Shown here piece by piece: positions 41,828 through 50,087 of a DNA stretch of 50,634 nucleotides (its first letter is position 1; every line of letters begins with the position of its first letter). This DNA comes from JBBSTY01 sp038235385 (GTDB taxonomy: Bacteria; Actinomycetota; Acidimicrobiia; Acidimicrobiales; Acidimicrobilacustridaceae). The notes beneath the pieces are model-generated. The model saw nothing but the letters and a program-made list of their open reading frames with translations, had not been told where the DNA came from and searched no databases. The DNA lies in assembly GCA_038235385.1 (NCBI GenBank), contig JBBSTY010000008.1, forward strand, positions 1-50,634, read 5' to 3'. A program made the translations under genes and the position numbers.

Positions 41828-43390
41828 GTGACCACCGCCGAGACGCAGACGGTGCTCCGGTCCCGGGACCGGAGCACGCAGCCCTTCGTCGATGCCAGGA
41901 GCCTCGCGCTCGTGACGTTCTCGGCGATCCTGCCGTTCGCGGTGTTCCTCGCAGGGAACGCGACCGTCCTGGTGCATCCGGGCGGGGTGGTGCTCGACGC
42001 CGCGCTGGCGACGTCGGTGAGCCTCCTCGCGTTCTCGGTCGCACGACTCCTCACCCGCCGCTCACCTCCGGTCGCGGTCGGGGCCGGCTTCGCCGTGTTC
42101 AACCTGTGCTTCTGGAACTACCACCGGCTGTTCGGCTACGAGCAGACCTCGGAGCAGATGCGCTGGGCGGCGATCGGCACCTGGCTGCTGATCACCGCGC
42201 TCGTCGTCACCTTGGCCTTCCGCGTGGGCCGCCGACCCCTCGTCTCGACGTTCCTGATGCTGTTCCTGACCATCTGGACGATCACCTCGGTCGGCGGGTT
42301 CGCCATCTCCCGGTCGCAGGCATCGTCGGGAGCTCCCCCCGCGATCGCGACGGCCGCGTTCACACCGTTCGTCGACCGGCCGAACGTCTACTGGCTGGTC
42401 CTCGACGAGCACGCCAACGCCGAGCAGTTCCACCACGTCACCGGTGGCGACAACCGTGGGTTCGACGACGCGCTCCGCGAGCGGGGGTTCAGCGTCTCGG
42501 AGACCTCTCGGAGCAGCTACCTCCACACGCAGCTCTCGATCTTCTCGACGCTCGCCATGGACTACCCCTACACCCCGGGCAACACCTACGGGTCGGACTT
42601 CTTGTCGAGCAACCCGATCATCATGGGTGACAACCCTGTCGTCGGGACCTTCGAGTCGAACGGCTACCGGTACGTGTACGCACCCGACGGCGGCGTGGAC
42701 TGGGTCGACTGCCCGACCGAGATCGTCGGCGACCGCATCTGCGTTCCCCCGATCGGCGGCACCCAACCGTTGGTCGGCACCAACCTGCTGCTCGCCCGCA
42801 CCACGCCGATCGGGGCCCTGCCCCTCGATGTCCGCTACAACGACATGGCGTCGGTGCTCGCGGGAATCGAGGCCAACCGGGGCGACGAACCGCTCTTCGT
42901 GTACGCCCATCTGCTCACCCCCCACTTCCCCACCCGGTACGAGTCCGACTGCTCGCTCCGAGACCCCTTCCTCTACGGGTACCACCTGAGCGGCCAGGAG
43001 CGACTGGCGAACTACGCCAACGACGTGCGGTGCCTCGACGACGAGATCCTGTCCGGCGTCGACCGGTTGTTGACCCACGATCCCGACGCGGTGATCATCG
43101 TGCAATCCGACCACGGGACCCGGTTCACCTTCGATTGGGACCGACCGTTCGATCAGTGGACCCCGGAGAACCTGAACGAGCGGTTCAGCGCGGTCAACGC
43201 GATCCGTCTGCCGGCCTCGTGTCGGGAGCGCTCGATCGAGGGGGAGCCGCTCGTCAACACGTTCCGCCTCGTGCTCGCCTGCCTCGCAGGATCCGAACCC
43301 GATCTGGTCGACCCACGGACCTTCTACTCGAACTTCCACCAGATCTCGACCCTCACCGAGGTACCCGCCGAGGCGTTCACCGTGCCGTGA
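41828..43390 (+). CDS. Membrane sulfatase/alkaline-phosphatase-superfamily protein, copy 1
   Basis: The 520-residue protein has about four or five transmembrane helices in the first ~160 residues (FSAILPFAVFLAG, VSLLAFSVARLL, WAAIGTWLLITALVVTLAF, STFLMLFLTIWTITSVGGF). An extracytoplasmic catalytic domain follows: metal-binding Asp193 in VYWLVLDEHA, likely nucleophile Thr234 in SYLHTQLSIFSTLAMDY, His366 in TPHFP, and Asp428-His429 in QSDHG. This layout is that of LTA-synthase-like phosphoglycerol or phosphoethanolamine transferases. The substrate is unknown; an envelope polymer modification role is likely. The GTG lies six bases after a TACCGT box. A paralog follows two genes later. Confidence 0.82.
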   Translation: MTTAETQTVLRSRDRSTQPFVDARSLALVTFSAILPFAVFLAGNATVLVHPGGVVLDAALATSVSLLAFSVARLLTRRSPPVAVGAGFAVFNLCFWNYHRLFGYEQTSEQMRWAAIGTWLLITALVVTLAFRVGRRPLVSTFLMLFLTIWTITSVGGFAISRSQASSGAPPAIATAAFTPFVDRPNVYWLVLDEHANAEQFHHVTGGDNRGFDDALRERGFSVSETSRSSYLHTQLSIFSTLAMDYPYTPGNTYGSDFLSSNPIIMGDNPVVGTFESNGYRYVYAPDGGVDWVDCPTEIVGDRICVPPIGGTQPLVGTNLLLARTTPIGALPLDVRYNDMASVLAGIEANRGDEPLFVYAHLLTPHFPTRYESDCSLRDPFLYGYHLSGQERLANYANDVRCLDDEILSGVDRLLTHDPDAVIIVQSDHGTRFTFDWDRPFDQWTPENLNERFSAVNAIRLPASCRERSIEGEPLVNTFRLVLACLAGSEPDLVDPRTFYSNFHQISTLTEVPAEAFTVP

Positions 43391-43458
43391 TCACCGGCCC
43401 CACCGCGCCGACCGCTCGGGAGCCTCCCGAAACCGATCCGCACACCCCAGGAGAAGCC

Positions 43459-44433
43459 ATGCGCGCCGTCGTCTGCACCGAGCTCGGATCACCGGATCTG
43501 CTCACCATCGAAGAACGGGATGCGCCGACCGCGAGACCCGACGGCGTCGTGATCGACGTTCGAGCCTGTGGCGTGAACTACGTCGACGCGCTGTTCGTCG
43601 CCGGTCAGTACCAGATCAAACCGGCGCTGCCGTTCGTCCCGGGCAGCGAGGTCGCCGGGGTGGTCGGCGATGTGGGCGAGGACGTCGAGGACCTGGCCGT
43701 GGGCGACCGGGTGCTCCTGTCGTGCGGGCTCGGGGGCTACGCCGAGAAGGTGGCGGCGCCCGCGTCGCAGGTGACCCGGATTCCCGAGGGCCTGGACTTC
43801 CCGCGGGCGGCCACGTTCACCCAGAGCTACTGCACCGCGCTGTTCGCGCTGCGCGACCGGGCGGGCACGACGCCAGGCGAGACCGTCCTCGTGCTGGGTG
43901 CCGGCGGCGGGGTCGGCCTGGCGGCGATCGACGTCGCCGTGTCGCTCGGGCTGGACGTCATCGGTGCCGCCTCGACCGCGACGAAGCGCGAGGCGGCCCT
44001 GGCGATGGGCGCACGTGCGGTCATCGACACGACGACCGAAGACGTCAAGACCCGCTCCCGGGAGCTCACCGACGGGGCCGGCGTCGACCTGGTGGTCGAT
44101 CCGGTCGGTGGCGAGCTGGCCGAACCCGCGCTCCGCTCCCTCGCGCCGTTCGGGCGCTACCTCGTGATCGGGTTCGCGGGTGGATCCATCCCCCGCCTGC
44201 CGCTGAACCAGGTGCTGCTCCGAAACCGAACGGTCGTCGGCGTCGATTGGGGCGCATGGGGCATGCAGCAGCCCGAGCAGAACCAGGCCTTGCTGGCGGA
44301 CCTGCTCCATCGCGTCGACACCGGTTCGCTGCACCCCGGAGAACCGACGACCTACGCGCTGGACCGGGTCGGCGATGCACTCGACGCCCTGCTCGGACGT
44401 GCGATCACGGGCAAGGTCGCCCTCATCCCGTGA
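43459..44433 (+). CDS. Zinc-independent NAD(P)H:quinone oxidoreductase (MDR superfamily)
   Basis: The 324-residue protein is a medium-chain dehydrogenase/reductase of the quinone oxidoreductase group. It reads MRAVVCTELGSPDLLTIEER, VRACGVNYVDALFVAGQYQI, PALPFVPGSEVAGVVGDVGE, the nucleotide loop VLVLGAGGGVGLAAIDVAVS and a C-terminal ITGKVALIP. The Cys/His ligands of zinc alcohol dehydrogenases are absent. The ATG has CCAGGAG upstream, unlike the leaderless genes flanking it. It lies between two paralogous membrane proteins; whether it works with them is unknown. Confidence 0.9.
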   Translation: MRAVVCTELGSPDLLTIEERDAPTARPDGVVIDVRACGVNYVDALFVAGQYQIKPALPFVPGSEVAGVVGDVGEDVEDLAVGDRVLLSCGLGGYAEKVAAPASQVTRIPEGLDFPRAATFTQSYCTALFALRDRAGTTPGETVLVLGAGGGVGLAAIDVAVSLGLDVIGAASTATKREAALAMGARAVIDTTTEDVKTRSRELTDGAGVDLVVDPVGGELAEPALRSLAPFGRYLVIGFAGGSIPRLPLNQVLLRNRTVVGVDWGAWGMQQPEQNQALLADLLHRVDTGSLHPGEPTTYALDRVGDALDALLGRAITGKVALIP

Positions 44434-44498
44434 TCGAAACCCGCCGATCGCCGCAGCGGGCGGACCTCGAGCGCGGTCTCGCTCGAGGCGGCGACGAG

Positions 44499-44504
44499 TA
44501 GCTT
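44499..44504 (+). promoter_or_regulatory. -10 box (TAGCTT) for a near-leaderless transcript of the second membrane phosphatase-like gene
   Basis: TAGCTT is followed by eight bases and then the ATG at 44513; no Shine-Dalgarno. Confidence 0.45.
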
Positions 44505-44512
44505 GACGTTCG

Positions 44513-46066
44513 ATGACGACGAGGGCGGGGACAGACGCGTCGACACGCCGACCACCGCTCGTCGACGGGTGGAGCCTCGCCATCATCGGACTGGTCGCGC
44601 TGCAGCCCTTCGCCTCGGTCCTCGCCGAGAACGCGCTGAAGATCGTCCACCCCGAGGAGGTGCTCCGAGACGGCGTCATCTGGACCGTGCTCGTGACGAT
44701 CGCCTTCGTCGGCCTTCGCCTGGCGACCCGATCGACGCCACCGCTCACCGTCGCCGCGGCGTTCGTGGCCGGGAGCCTCTCGTTCTGGAACTTCGGCCGC
44801 TTCCTGCCCTACGAACCGGCGACACCGGCGAACCGGTGGATCGCGATCGCCCTGTGGCTGCTGGTGACCACCCTGCTCGTCGTCCTCGCCGTGCGGCTGG
44901 CGACGCTGGCGGCGGCCCGCACGTTCCTCGTGTTGCTCCTGGCGGTGTGGACGCTCGGATCGTTCGCGCTCTACGCGACCGCCCGGCCTGCCGTCGCCAG
45001 CGGGGATCGCCCGACGAGCTACGCGGGTCCCGCCTTCGAGCCGTTCGTGGAACGCCCGAACGTGTACTGGCTCATGCTCGACGAGCACGCTCGATCGGAT
45101 CAGGTGAGGCGCTGGACGGGTGTCGACAACAGCTGGTTCTCCGATGCGTTGACCGATCGCGGCTTCAGCACCTCGGAATCGTCACAGAGCGGGTACCTGT
45201 TCACCCACCTGTCGCTCACCTCGACGCTCGCCATGGAGTACGCGTTCACCCCCGGCCACGACTACCACAGCGAGTACCCCCTGGCCGTCCCGTTCCTGGC
45301 CGGCGACAACCCGGTCGTGGAGACGTTCGAGGCCAACGGCTACCGGTACGTGTTCGCACCAGACGGCCGCTTCGAGTGGGCTCGCTGCTCCTCCACACGC
45401 GGTGACCGGACGTGCATCGACCCGATCGGCGGCGCGCTCGTGACGGGCGAGCCGCGTTCCAACCTGATGCGCTCGACGCCCATCGGTTCGTTCGGGATCG
45501 ACTCGGTCCACAACGACCTCGATTCGGTGGTCGACGGCGTCGAGACCCTGCGAGCCGATGACCCGGCTCGCCCGTTGTTCGTGTTCGCCCACATCCTCTC
45601 GCCGCACTACCCCCACCGGTACGAGCAGGACTGCAGCGAGCGCCAGCCGTGGGTCGAGGGCCTCTGGTTCAGCGGACCGGAGCGTGCTGCCGCCTACGGC
45701 AACGAGGTCGACTGCGTCGATCACGACGTCGTGCGCGCCGTCGACCGTCTGCTGGTCGACGATCCGAACGCCGTGATCATCGTGCAGAGCGACCACGGAT
45801 CGAGCCTCACGTTCAACTGGTCCCGTCCCTACGAGGAATGGACTGCCGAGAACTTCGCCGAACGCTTCGGTGTCGTCAACGCGATCCGTCTGCCCGGCTC
45901 GTGCCGGGATCGCTCGATCGAGGGTGAGCCGCTGGTCAACACGTACCGGATCGTGCTCGCGTGCCTGGCCGGCACCGAACCGGATCTGCTCGAGACGCGC
46001 ACCTTCTTCTCCGGCCCCATCAGCGAGCTGCGCGAGGTGCCGTCCGAATCCGCCCCGGAGCGTTGA
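44513..46066 (+). CDS. Membrane sulfatase/alkaline-phosphatase-superfamily protein, copy 2
   Basis: The 517-residue paralog of the gene at 41828-43390 has the same layout. Membrane helices lie in the first ~155 residues (SLAIIGLVALQPFASVL, IWTVLVTIAFVGL, IAIALWLLVTTLLVVLAV, FLVLLLAVWTLGSFALY). The domain then carries Asp190 (VYWLMLDEHA), Thr231 (GYLFTHLSLTSTLAMEY), SPHYP and Asp427-His428 (QSDHG). The two copies share blocks such as TFE(S/A)NGYRYV and CR(E/D)RSIEGEPLVNT, so they arose by duplication and then diverged, mostly in the N-terminal half. Catalytic residues are intact in both. It converges with the fpg-like gene across a strong hairpin. Confidence 0.82.
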   Translation: MTTRAGTDASTRRPPLVDGWSLAIIGLVALQPFASVLAENALKIVHPEEVLRDGVIWTVLVTIAFVGLRLATRSTPPLTVAAAFVAGSLSFWNFGRFLPYEPATPANRWIAIALWLLVTTLLVVLAVRLATLAAARTFLVLLLAVWTLGSFALYATARPAVASGDRPTSYAGPAFEPFVERPNVYWLMLDEHARSDQVRRWTGVDNSWFSDALTDRGFSTSESSQSGYLFTHLSLTSTLAMEYAFTPGHDYHSEYPLAVPFLAGDNPVVETFEANGYRYVFAPDGRFEWARCSSTRGDRTCIDPIGGALVTGEPRSNLMRSTPIGSFGIDSVHNDLDSVVDGVETLRADDPARPLFVFAHILSPHYPHRYEQDCSERQPWVEGLWFSGPERAAAYGNEVDCVDHDVVRAVDRLLVDDPNAVIIVQSDHGSSLTFNWSRPYEEWTAENFAERFGVVNAIRLPGSCRDRSIEGEPLVNTYRIVLACLAGTEPDLLETRTFFSGPISELREVPSESAPER

Positions 46067-46107
46067 CCGACGGCGACGAGGATCGACCGGACACGCGGAT
46101 CAACCGC

Positions 46108-46129
46108 GCGGGGCGGCGGCGCGCCCCGC
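46108..46129. terminator. GC-rich stem-loop between convergent genes
   Basis: Eight-base arms GCGGGGCG and CGCCCCGC are separated by six bases, in the 117-base gap between the second membrane phosphatase-like gene and the fpg-like gene. A smaller CGCGG-ATCAA-CCGCG stem precedes it (partly overlapping). It probably ends transcription in both directions. Confidence 0.5.
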
Positions 46130-46183
46130 TCCCGACCGGGCCGGCCGGAGCCGATCACGGTCGGGACAGGTGAGCCGCTGCGA

Positions 46184-47020
46184 TCAGACCTGGCACTGCG
46201 CGCAGAAGTACGTCACGCGTCCGCCGACCTTGGCCTTGACGATCGGTGCACGGCAACGGCGACAGGCCTGCTTCTCGAGCTCGTAGACCTTGAGGTGCTC
46301 CTGGTACTCACCCGGCTTGCCGCTCAGATCGACGTAGTCGAGCGATTCGAGCGACGTGCCCCGGTACTTGATGGCGTCGTGGAGGGTCTCGACCAGCGAT
46401 CGGTAGAGCCGGCGCATCTCCTGGGTCGACAGCGAGTCGCTCATGCGGTCGTAGCGCAGGCCGGCCGCGAAGAGGATCTCGTCGGCGTAGAGCGGGCCGA
46501 TGCCGGCGATGATCGACGGATCGAGCAGGAAGGCCCGGAGCTTCGTCGGATGGCGGAGCAGGAGGTGCCCGAAGTTCTGCCACGACATCGGCTGGTCGAC
46601 CGGATCGGCACCCATGTTCGCGAGCTCGGGCACGTCGGCGGCCAGCGACTCGGGCGTCGTCACGAACATCTCGCCGGAACCCTCCCGATCGACCAAGCGG
46701 AGCTGACCGTGCTGGGTGAACGAGATCACCACGTTGGTGCCCTTGTCGACCGGGTCCTTGGTGGCCGACCGCAGGAGGTGGCCGCGGGCGCCCAGATCGA
46801 TGACGAGCAGATGCTCGTTGTCGAGGGCGAGCACGAGAAGGGTCCCCTTTCGATCGACGCCGGTGATCTTGGCGCCTTCGAGCGCGGTGACGAAGGCCTT
46901 CTTGTTGGGGTGCCGACGGATGACCTTCGCACCGGTCACGGCGACCGTCTTGATCCGCTTGCCGACCACCTCGCGATCGACCTCGCGTCGGATGGTCTCG
47001 ACCTCGGGCAACTCAGGCAT
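46184..47020 (-). CDS. Fpg/MutM-family DNA glycosylase, divergent copy next to rnc
   Basis: The 278-residue protein begins MPELPEVETIRREV, keeping Pro2 and Glu3, and has Lys58 (DRKGTLLVLAL) and a C-terminal zinc finger (CRRC ... CAQC). Two positions differ from classical Fpg: the HLGMxG motif reads DLGARG (Ala78 for Met), and the GxGNIYADE loop reads AGIGPLYADE (Pro176 for Asn). It may therefore recognise a different lesion or have altered DNA contacts. rnc-fpg adjacency is typical of actinobacteria, so this copy holds the ancestral locus while the canonical copy is at 21869. The ATG overlaps the end of rnc by 8 bases. Confidence 0.88.
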   Translation of the reverse strand: MPELPEVETIRREVDREVVGKRIKTVAVTGAKVIRRHPNKKAFVTALEGAKITGVDRKGTLLVLALDNEHLLVIDLGARGHLLRSATKDPVDKGTNVVISFTQHGQLRLVDREGSGEMFVTTPESLAADVPELANMGADPVDQPMSWQNFGHLLLRHPTKLRAFLLDPSIIAGIGPLYADEILFAAGLRYDRMSDSLSTQEMRRLYRSLVETLHDAIKYRGTSLESLDYVDLSGKPGEYQEHLKVYELEKQACRRCRAPIVKAKVGGRVTYFCAQCQV

Positions 47021-47915
47021 CGCTGCGCTCGCTCTCTTCGGGGTGCGACGGGACGGTCGCGGGTGGGACGGTTCCGGACCGACGAGTCGATGTCGCCTCG
47101 GCATCCGGGTCGATTGCGTCGGGCTGTCCGGGAGGGTTCGTGGCGGTCATGCTCGCCGCATCTCTGGCGCCGACCTGCGGATCGCCTTCCGACGGCGGCA
47201 GGGATCCCTCGTCGAGCGAGTCGACGAGCGCCTCCCACGCCGATCGGGCTGCGGCCTGCTCGGACAGCTTCTTCGACCGGCCTTCGCCGGCGCCGAAGGG
47301 GCGACCACCGAGCAGCACCGTCGCGAAGAACCGCTTCTCGTGATCGGGGCCCTCGTCGCGGACGTCGTAGACGGGCTGCTGCCCGAGGTGGCGCGCCGCG
47401 AGCTCCTGGAGCCTGGTCTTGTAGTCGTGGCCACCGGGGCCCTCGGCGCACGCGGTGATGTGGTCGTCGAGCAGCTCGAGGATCAGAGGGCGGATCGCCT
47501 CGAGACCGCCGTCGAGGTACACCGCACCGATGATCGCCTCGAAGGTGTCGGCCAGGATCGACGGCTTGTTGCGTCCTCCGCTCGCCGCCTCGCCCTTGCC
47601 CAGCCGCACGATCGAACCGAGGTCGAGCGCCCCGGCGACATCCGCGAGGGTCCGGGCGCTCACCACCGAGGCGCGCACCTTGGCCAGCTCGCCCTCGGCG
47701 AGCGCCGGATAGGTGCGATAGATGTGATCGGTGACGACCACGCTCAGGACCGAGTCGCCCAGGAACTCGAGCCGCTCGTTGGGGACCGCACCCGGATGTT
47801 CGGCCGGGTAGGAACGGTGCGTCACGGCGAGGGTGAGCAGATCGATGTCGGTGAACTCGTACCCGAGCCGGGCGCAGAGCTCGACCGATCCCGGCGCAGC
47901 AACGGGCGCGCTCAT
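47013..47915 (-). CDS. rnc: Ribonuclease III
   Basis: RNase III cuts double-stranded RNA, including rRNA precursors. The 300-residue protein has the nuclease domain (ERLEFLGDSVLSVVVTDHIY, GEGELAKVRASVVS-like text in the form EGELAKVRASVVS, GGRNKPSILADTFEAIIGAV) with catalytic Glu/Asp residues. The dsRNA-binding domain follows (HDYKTRLQELAARHLGQQPV, FGAGEGRSKKLSEQAAARSA). The last ~65 residues form a Pro/Asp/Ser-rich tail absent from typical ~225-residue enzymes. The ATG at 47915 is preferred over the in-frame GTG at 47933, although neither has a clear Shine-Dalgarno. It precedes the fpg-like gene with an 8-base overlap and follows acpP. Confidence 0.93.
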   Translation of the reverse strand: MSAPVAAPGSVELCARLGYEFTDIDLLTLAVTHRSYPAEHPGAVPNERLEFLGDSVLSVVVTDHIYRTYPALAEGELAKVRASVVSARTLADVAGALDLGSIVRLGKGEAASGGRNKPSILADTFEAIIGAVYLDGGLEAIRPLILELLDDHITACAEGPGGHDYKTRLQELAARHLGQQPVYDVRDEGPDHEKRFFATVLLGGRPFGAGEGRSKKLSEQAAARSAWEALVDSLDEGSLPPSEGDPQVGARDAASMTATNPPGQPDAIDPDAEATSTRRSGTVPPATVPSHPEESERSDA

Positions 47916-48051
47916 CGGACCGACGCCGACCACGGAGGTCGCCGGTCAGCGCGACAGGCTCGACCCGCGCGATGCGGGCGTTGGGGGGATCGAGTCCGGT
48001 GATGACCGGAACCGTCCCAGCTCGGGGAGCGGTGCAGGCGCGAGATGAGCG

Positions 48052-48342
48052 CTATCCCAGCTTCGCCATGACGTAGTCGACGGCGTCGCGAACGGTCTTG
48101 AGATCCTCGAGGTCCTCGTCCTCGATCCGGAACCCCTCCGAACGTTGGCCGAGCTCCTCCTCGAGGGCCTCCACCAACTCGATCAGCGCGAGCGAGTCGG
48201 CATCGAGGTCGTCGGCGAACGAGTCACCCTCGTTGATGGTGGTCGGCTCGACCTCCAAGATGTCGGCGAGGCGGTCGCGGATGAGATCGAGAACCGCCTG
48301 GCGGTCCATGGGGCCTTGCTCGGCCTGGGTCTCTGCGGGCAC
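48052..48342 (-). CDS. acpP: Acyl carrier protein
   Basis: ACP carries growing acyl chains on a phosphopantetheine arm attached to the Ser in DADSLALIEL. The protein includes MDRQAVLDLIRDRLADILEV, INEGDSFADDLDADSLALIE, and LEDLKTVRDAVDYVMAKLG. The GTG at 48342 is chosen because AAAGGAT lies 5 bases upstream, giving 96 residues; an internal ATG 12 codons later would give the usual short ACP N-terminus. It follows plsX and precedes rnc, a common order. A candidate TAGCAT -10 box lies about 220 bases upstream. Confidence 0.94.
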   Translation of the reverse strand: MPAETQAEQGPMDRQAVLDLIRDRLADILEVEPTTINEGDSFADDLDADSLALIELVEALEEELGQRSEGFRIEDEDLEDLKTVRDAVDYVMAKLG

Positions 48343-48703
48343 GACGATCCTTTCGGGGCCAGCAGCCCGATGGGCGGCTGGGGAGATGGTGGACGGGAAG
48401 CCCGACCCCGCCCCGCCGGGACACCCGGATGGTTCGGATCGGGACGGAAGGACGGAACGGAAGTGGACGCCCACGCGCAGGCACCGAACTCGGTCCCTCG
48501 GCGATGCCACCGGCCTCACCGCACCGACGACGGATCCCCGACGGCGCGGGCGAGCGCCCATGCTACCGGAACCACAACTTCGTGCGCTTGTGAACGCCGC
48601 CGGTCACCCGACGGGCGCCCGTCCGGCCCGATGTCTGCGCGGATCACCGCCCGAGCCGGACCGGGCGTCGTTCTCGCCGCAGGCGCCGGGGAGGCGACGG
48701 CGG
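48343..48703 (-). other. 361-base plsX-acpP spacer without a gene
   Basis: No coding sequence with family similarity or a credible start is seen here. It holds a TAGCAT -10 candidate (48560-48565) upstream of acpP, which would give a leader of about 210 bases, and a perfect 14-base palindrome GACGGGCGCCCGTC (48610-48623) just after plsX, which may be a terminator stem or an operator. Nothing resembling a tRNA is present. Confidence 0.5.
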
Positions 48704-49705
48704 TCAGGACGCGGTGATGGCGACGCCGAGATGGTCCACCAGCGCACCGTCGACCACCTCGGACGCCACGCGGAGCGCGTTGACGATCGCCCGTGCGCTC
48801 GATGACCCGTGGCTGATGATGCACACGCCGTCGACCCCCAGCAGCATGGCACCGCCCGTGTTCTCCGGATCGAGCGACGCATGCAGCGGAGCGAGAGCGG
48901 GCAGCAGCGCGCCCGATGCCGCGCGTGCCTCGTCGGATGAGTCGAACGCGGCGAGGAGCGCAGCGATGAGCGATCGCATCGCCCCCTCGAGCGTCTTGAG
49001 GGCGACGTTGCCGGTGAACCCGTCGGTGACGACGACATCCACGTCGTCCCCCATGATGTCGCGGCCCTCGACGTTGCCGACGAAGACCGCACCGGTGTCG
49101 CCCGTCCACGCGGGATCGGCGAGCAGCGCATGGGTCGCTTTGACCAGGGGGCTGCCCTTGGTGGGCTCCTCGCCGATCGAGAGCAGCCCGACCCGGGGTG
49201 CGGCGATGGCGAAGCGGTCCCGGGCGTAGACCGCGCCCATCTGCGCGAACTGCACCAGCCACTCCGGGTTGCACTCCGAGTTGGCTCCGGCATCGAGCAG
49301 CACGGTGGGGGTGTCCGAACCGGGCACGGGGATCGGCGTGGCGATCGCCGGACGGGCCACCCCTCTGATCCGTCCCATGCGCAGCAGCGCACTGGCCATC
49401 GTCGCGCCCGTGTTGCCGGCGCTGACCATCGCCGATGCCCGGCCATCGCGCACGGCCTCGGCGGCGCGCACCAGCGACGAGTCCTTCATGGTGCGGACGC
49501 TCTTCGCCGGATCGGCATCCATGGCGATGACCTCGGAGGCATCGAGCACCTCGAGTCCACCCACGTCGCCGAGCTCGTCGCGGCGCCCGACCAGCAGGAC
49601 CTCGATCCCGAGCTCGTCGCGCGCCGTGAGGGCGCCGGCCACGATCTCGGTGGGAGCGTGATCGCCGCCCATGGCGTCGAGCGCGATGGGGAGTTCGTCA
49701 GCCAT
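48704..49705 (-). CDS. plsX: Phosphate acyltransferase PlsX
   Basis: PlsX makes acyl-phosphate from acyl-ACP for phospholipid synthesis. The 333-residue protein starts MADELPIALDAMGGDHAPTE. Further signatures are VSAGNTGATMASALLRMGRI, LLDAGANSECNPEWLVQFAQ, GLLSIGEEPTKGSPLVK, NVEGRDIMGDDVDVVVTDGF and GNVALKTLEGA. The ATG at 49705 gives the usual length; an in-frame GTG at 49735 is the alternative, and neither has a strong Shine-Dalgarno. It lies between rpmF and acpP in the classic yceD-rpmF-plsX-acpP cluster. Confidence 0.95.
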   Translation of the reverse strand: MADELPIALDAMGGDHAPTEIVAGALTARDELGIEVLLVGRRDELGDVGGLEVLDASEVIAMDADPAKSVRTMKDSSLVRAAEAVRDGRASAMVSAGNTGATMASALLRMGRIRGVARPAIATPIPVPGSDTPTVLLDAGANSECNPEWLVQFAQMGAVYARDRFAIAAPRVGLLSIGEEPTKGSPLVKATHALLADPAWTGDTGAVFVGNVEGRDIMGDDVDVVVTDGFTGNVALKTLEGAMRSLIAALLAAFDSSDEARAASGALLPALAPLHASLDPENTGGAMLLGVDGVCIISHGSSSARAIVNALRVASEVVDGALVDHLGVAITAS

Positions 49706-49777
49706 CTCGGGACTCGCTTCCGGGAAGGCGCTCACCGCGGCGGCGACGTGACCGTGCCGCCCGCCGTGACGCGTGGA

Positions 49778-49957
49778 TCAGCTGACGTCGATGGCCTGGC
49801 GACCGTGGTACCAGCCGCAGTTGCCGCACACGATGTGCGGGAGCTTGGCCGATCCACACCGGGGGCAGACCGAGCGGGACGGCGCCTTGACGGTCCACGC
49901 GGAAGCCCGACGGCTGCGGCTCTTGGCCTTGGAGGTCTTCTTCTTGGGGACGGCCAC
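49778..49957 (-). CDS. rpmF: 50S ribosomal protein L32 (zinc-binding form)
   Basis: The 59-residue basic protein reads VAVPKKKTSKAKSRSRRASA, then VCPRCGSAKLPHIVCGNCG and WYHGRQAIDVS. Four Cys in two CxxC pairs mark the zinc-ribbon form of L32. The GTG start has AGGAAG upstream. It lies between the DUF177 gene and plsX, as in most bacteria. Confidence 0.96.
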   Translation of the reverse strand: MAVPKKKTSKAKSRSRRASAWTVKAPSRSVCPRCGSAKLPHIVCGNCGWYHGRQAIDVS

Positions 49958-50087
49958 GACGGTCTTCCTGTGGTGTGCGCGAAACGGAGTGCAACAGCGG
50001 GCTTCGAACCCGGGCACGGGGAAGTGGCAATCGTAGCGCCCCGTCCGACGCCGACCAATTCCGCGTGGACGACGGGGTGCGATCGCG

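Noticed and set aside
39465..41831. A 788-codon open frame on the plus strand
   Set aside because: It is antisense to smc; composition reflects the complement of Glu/Ala/Arg-rich coiled coil.
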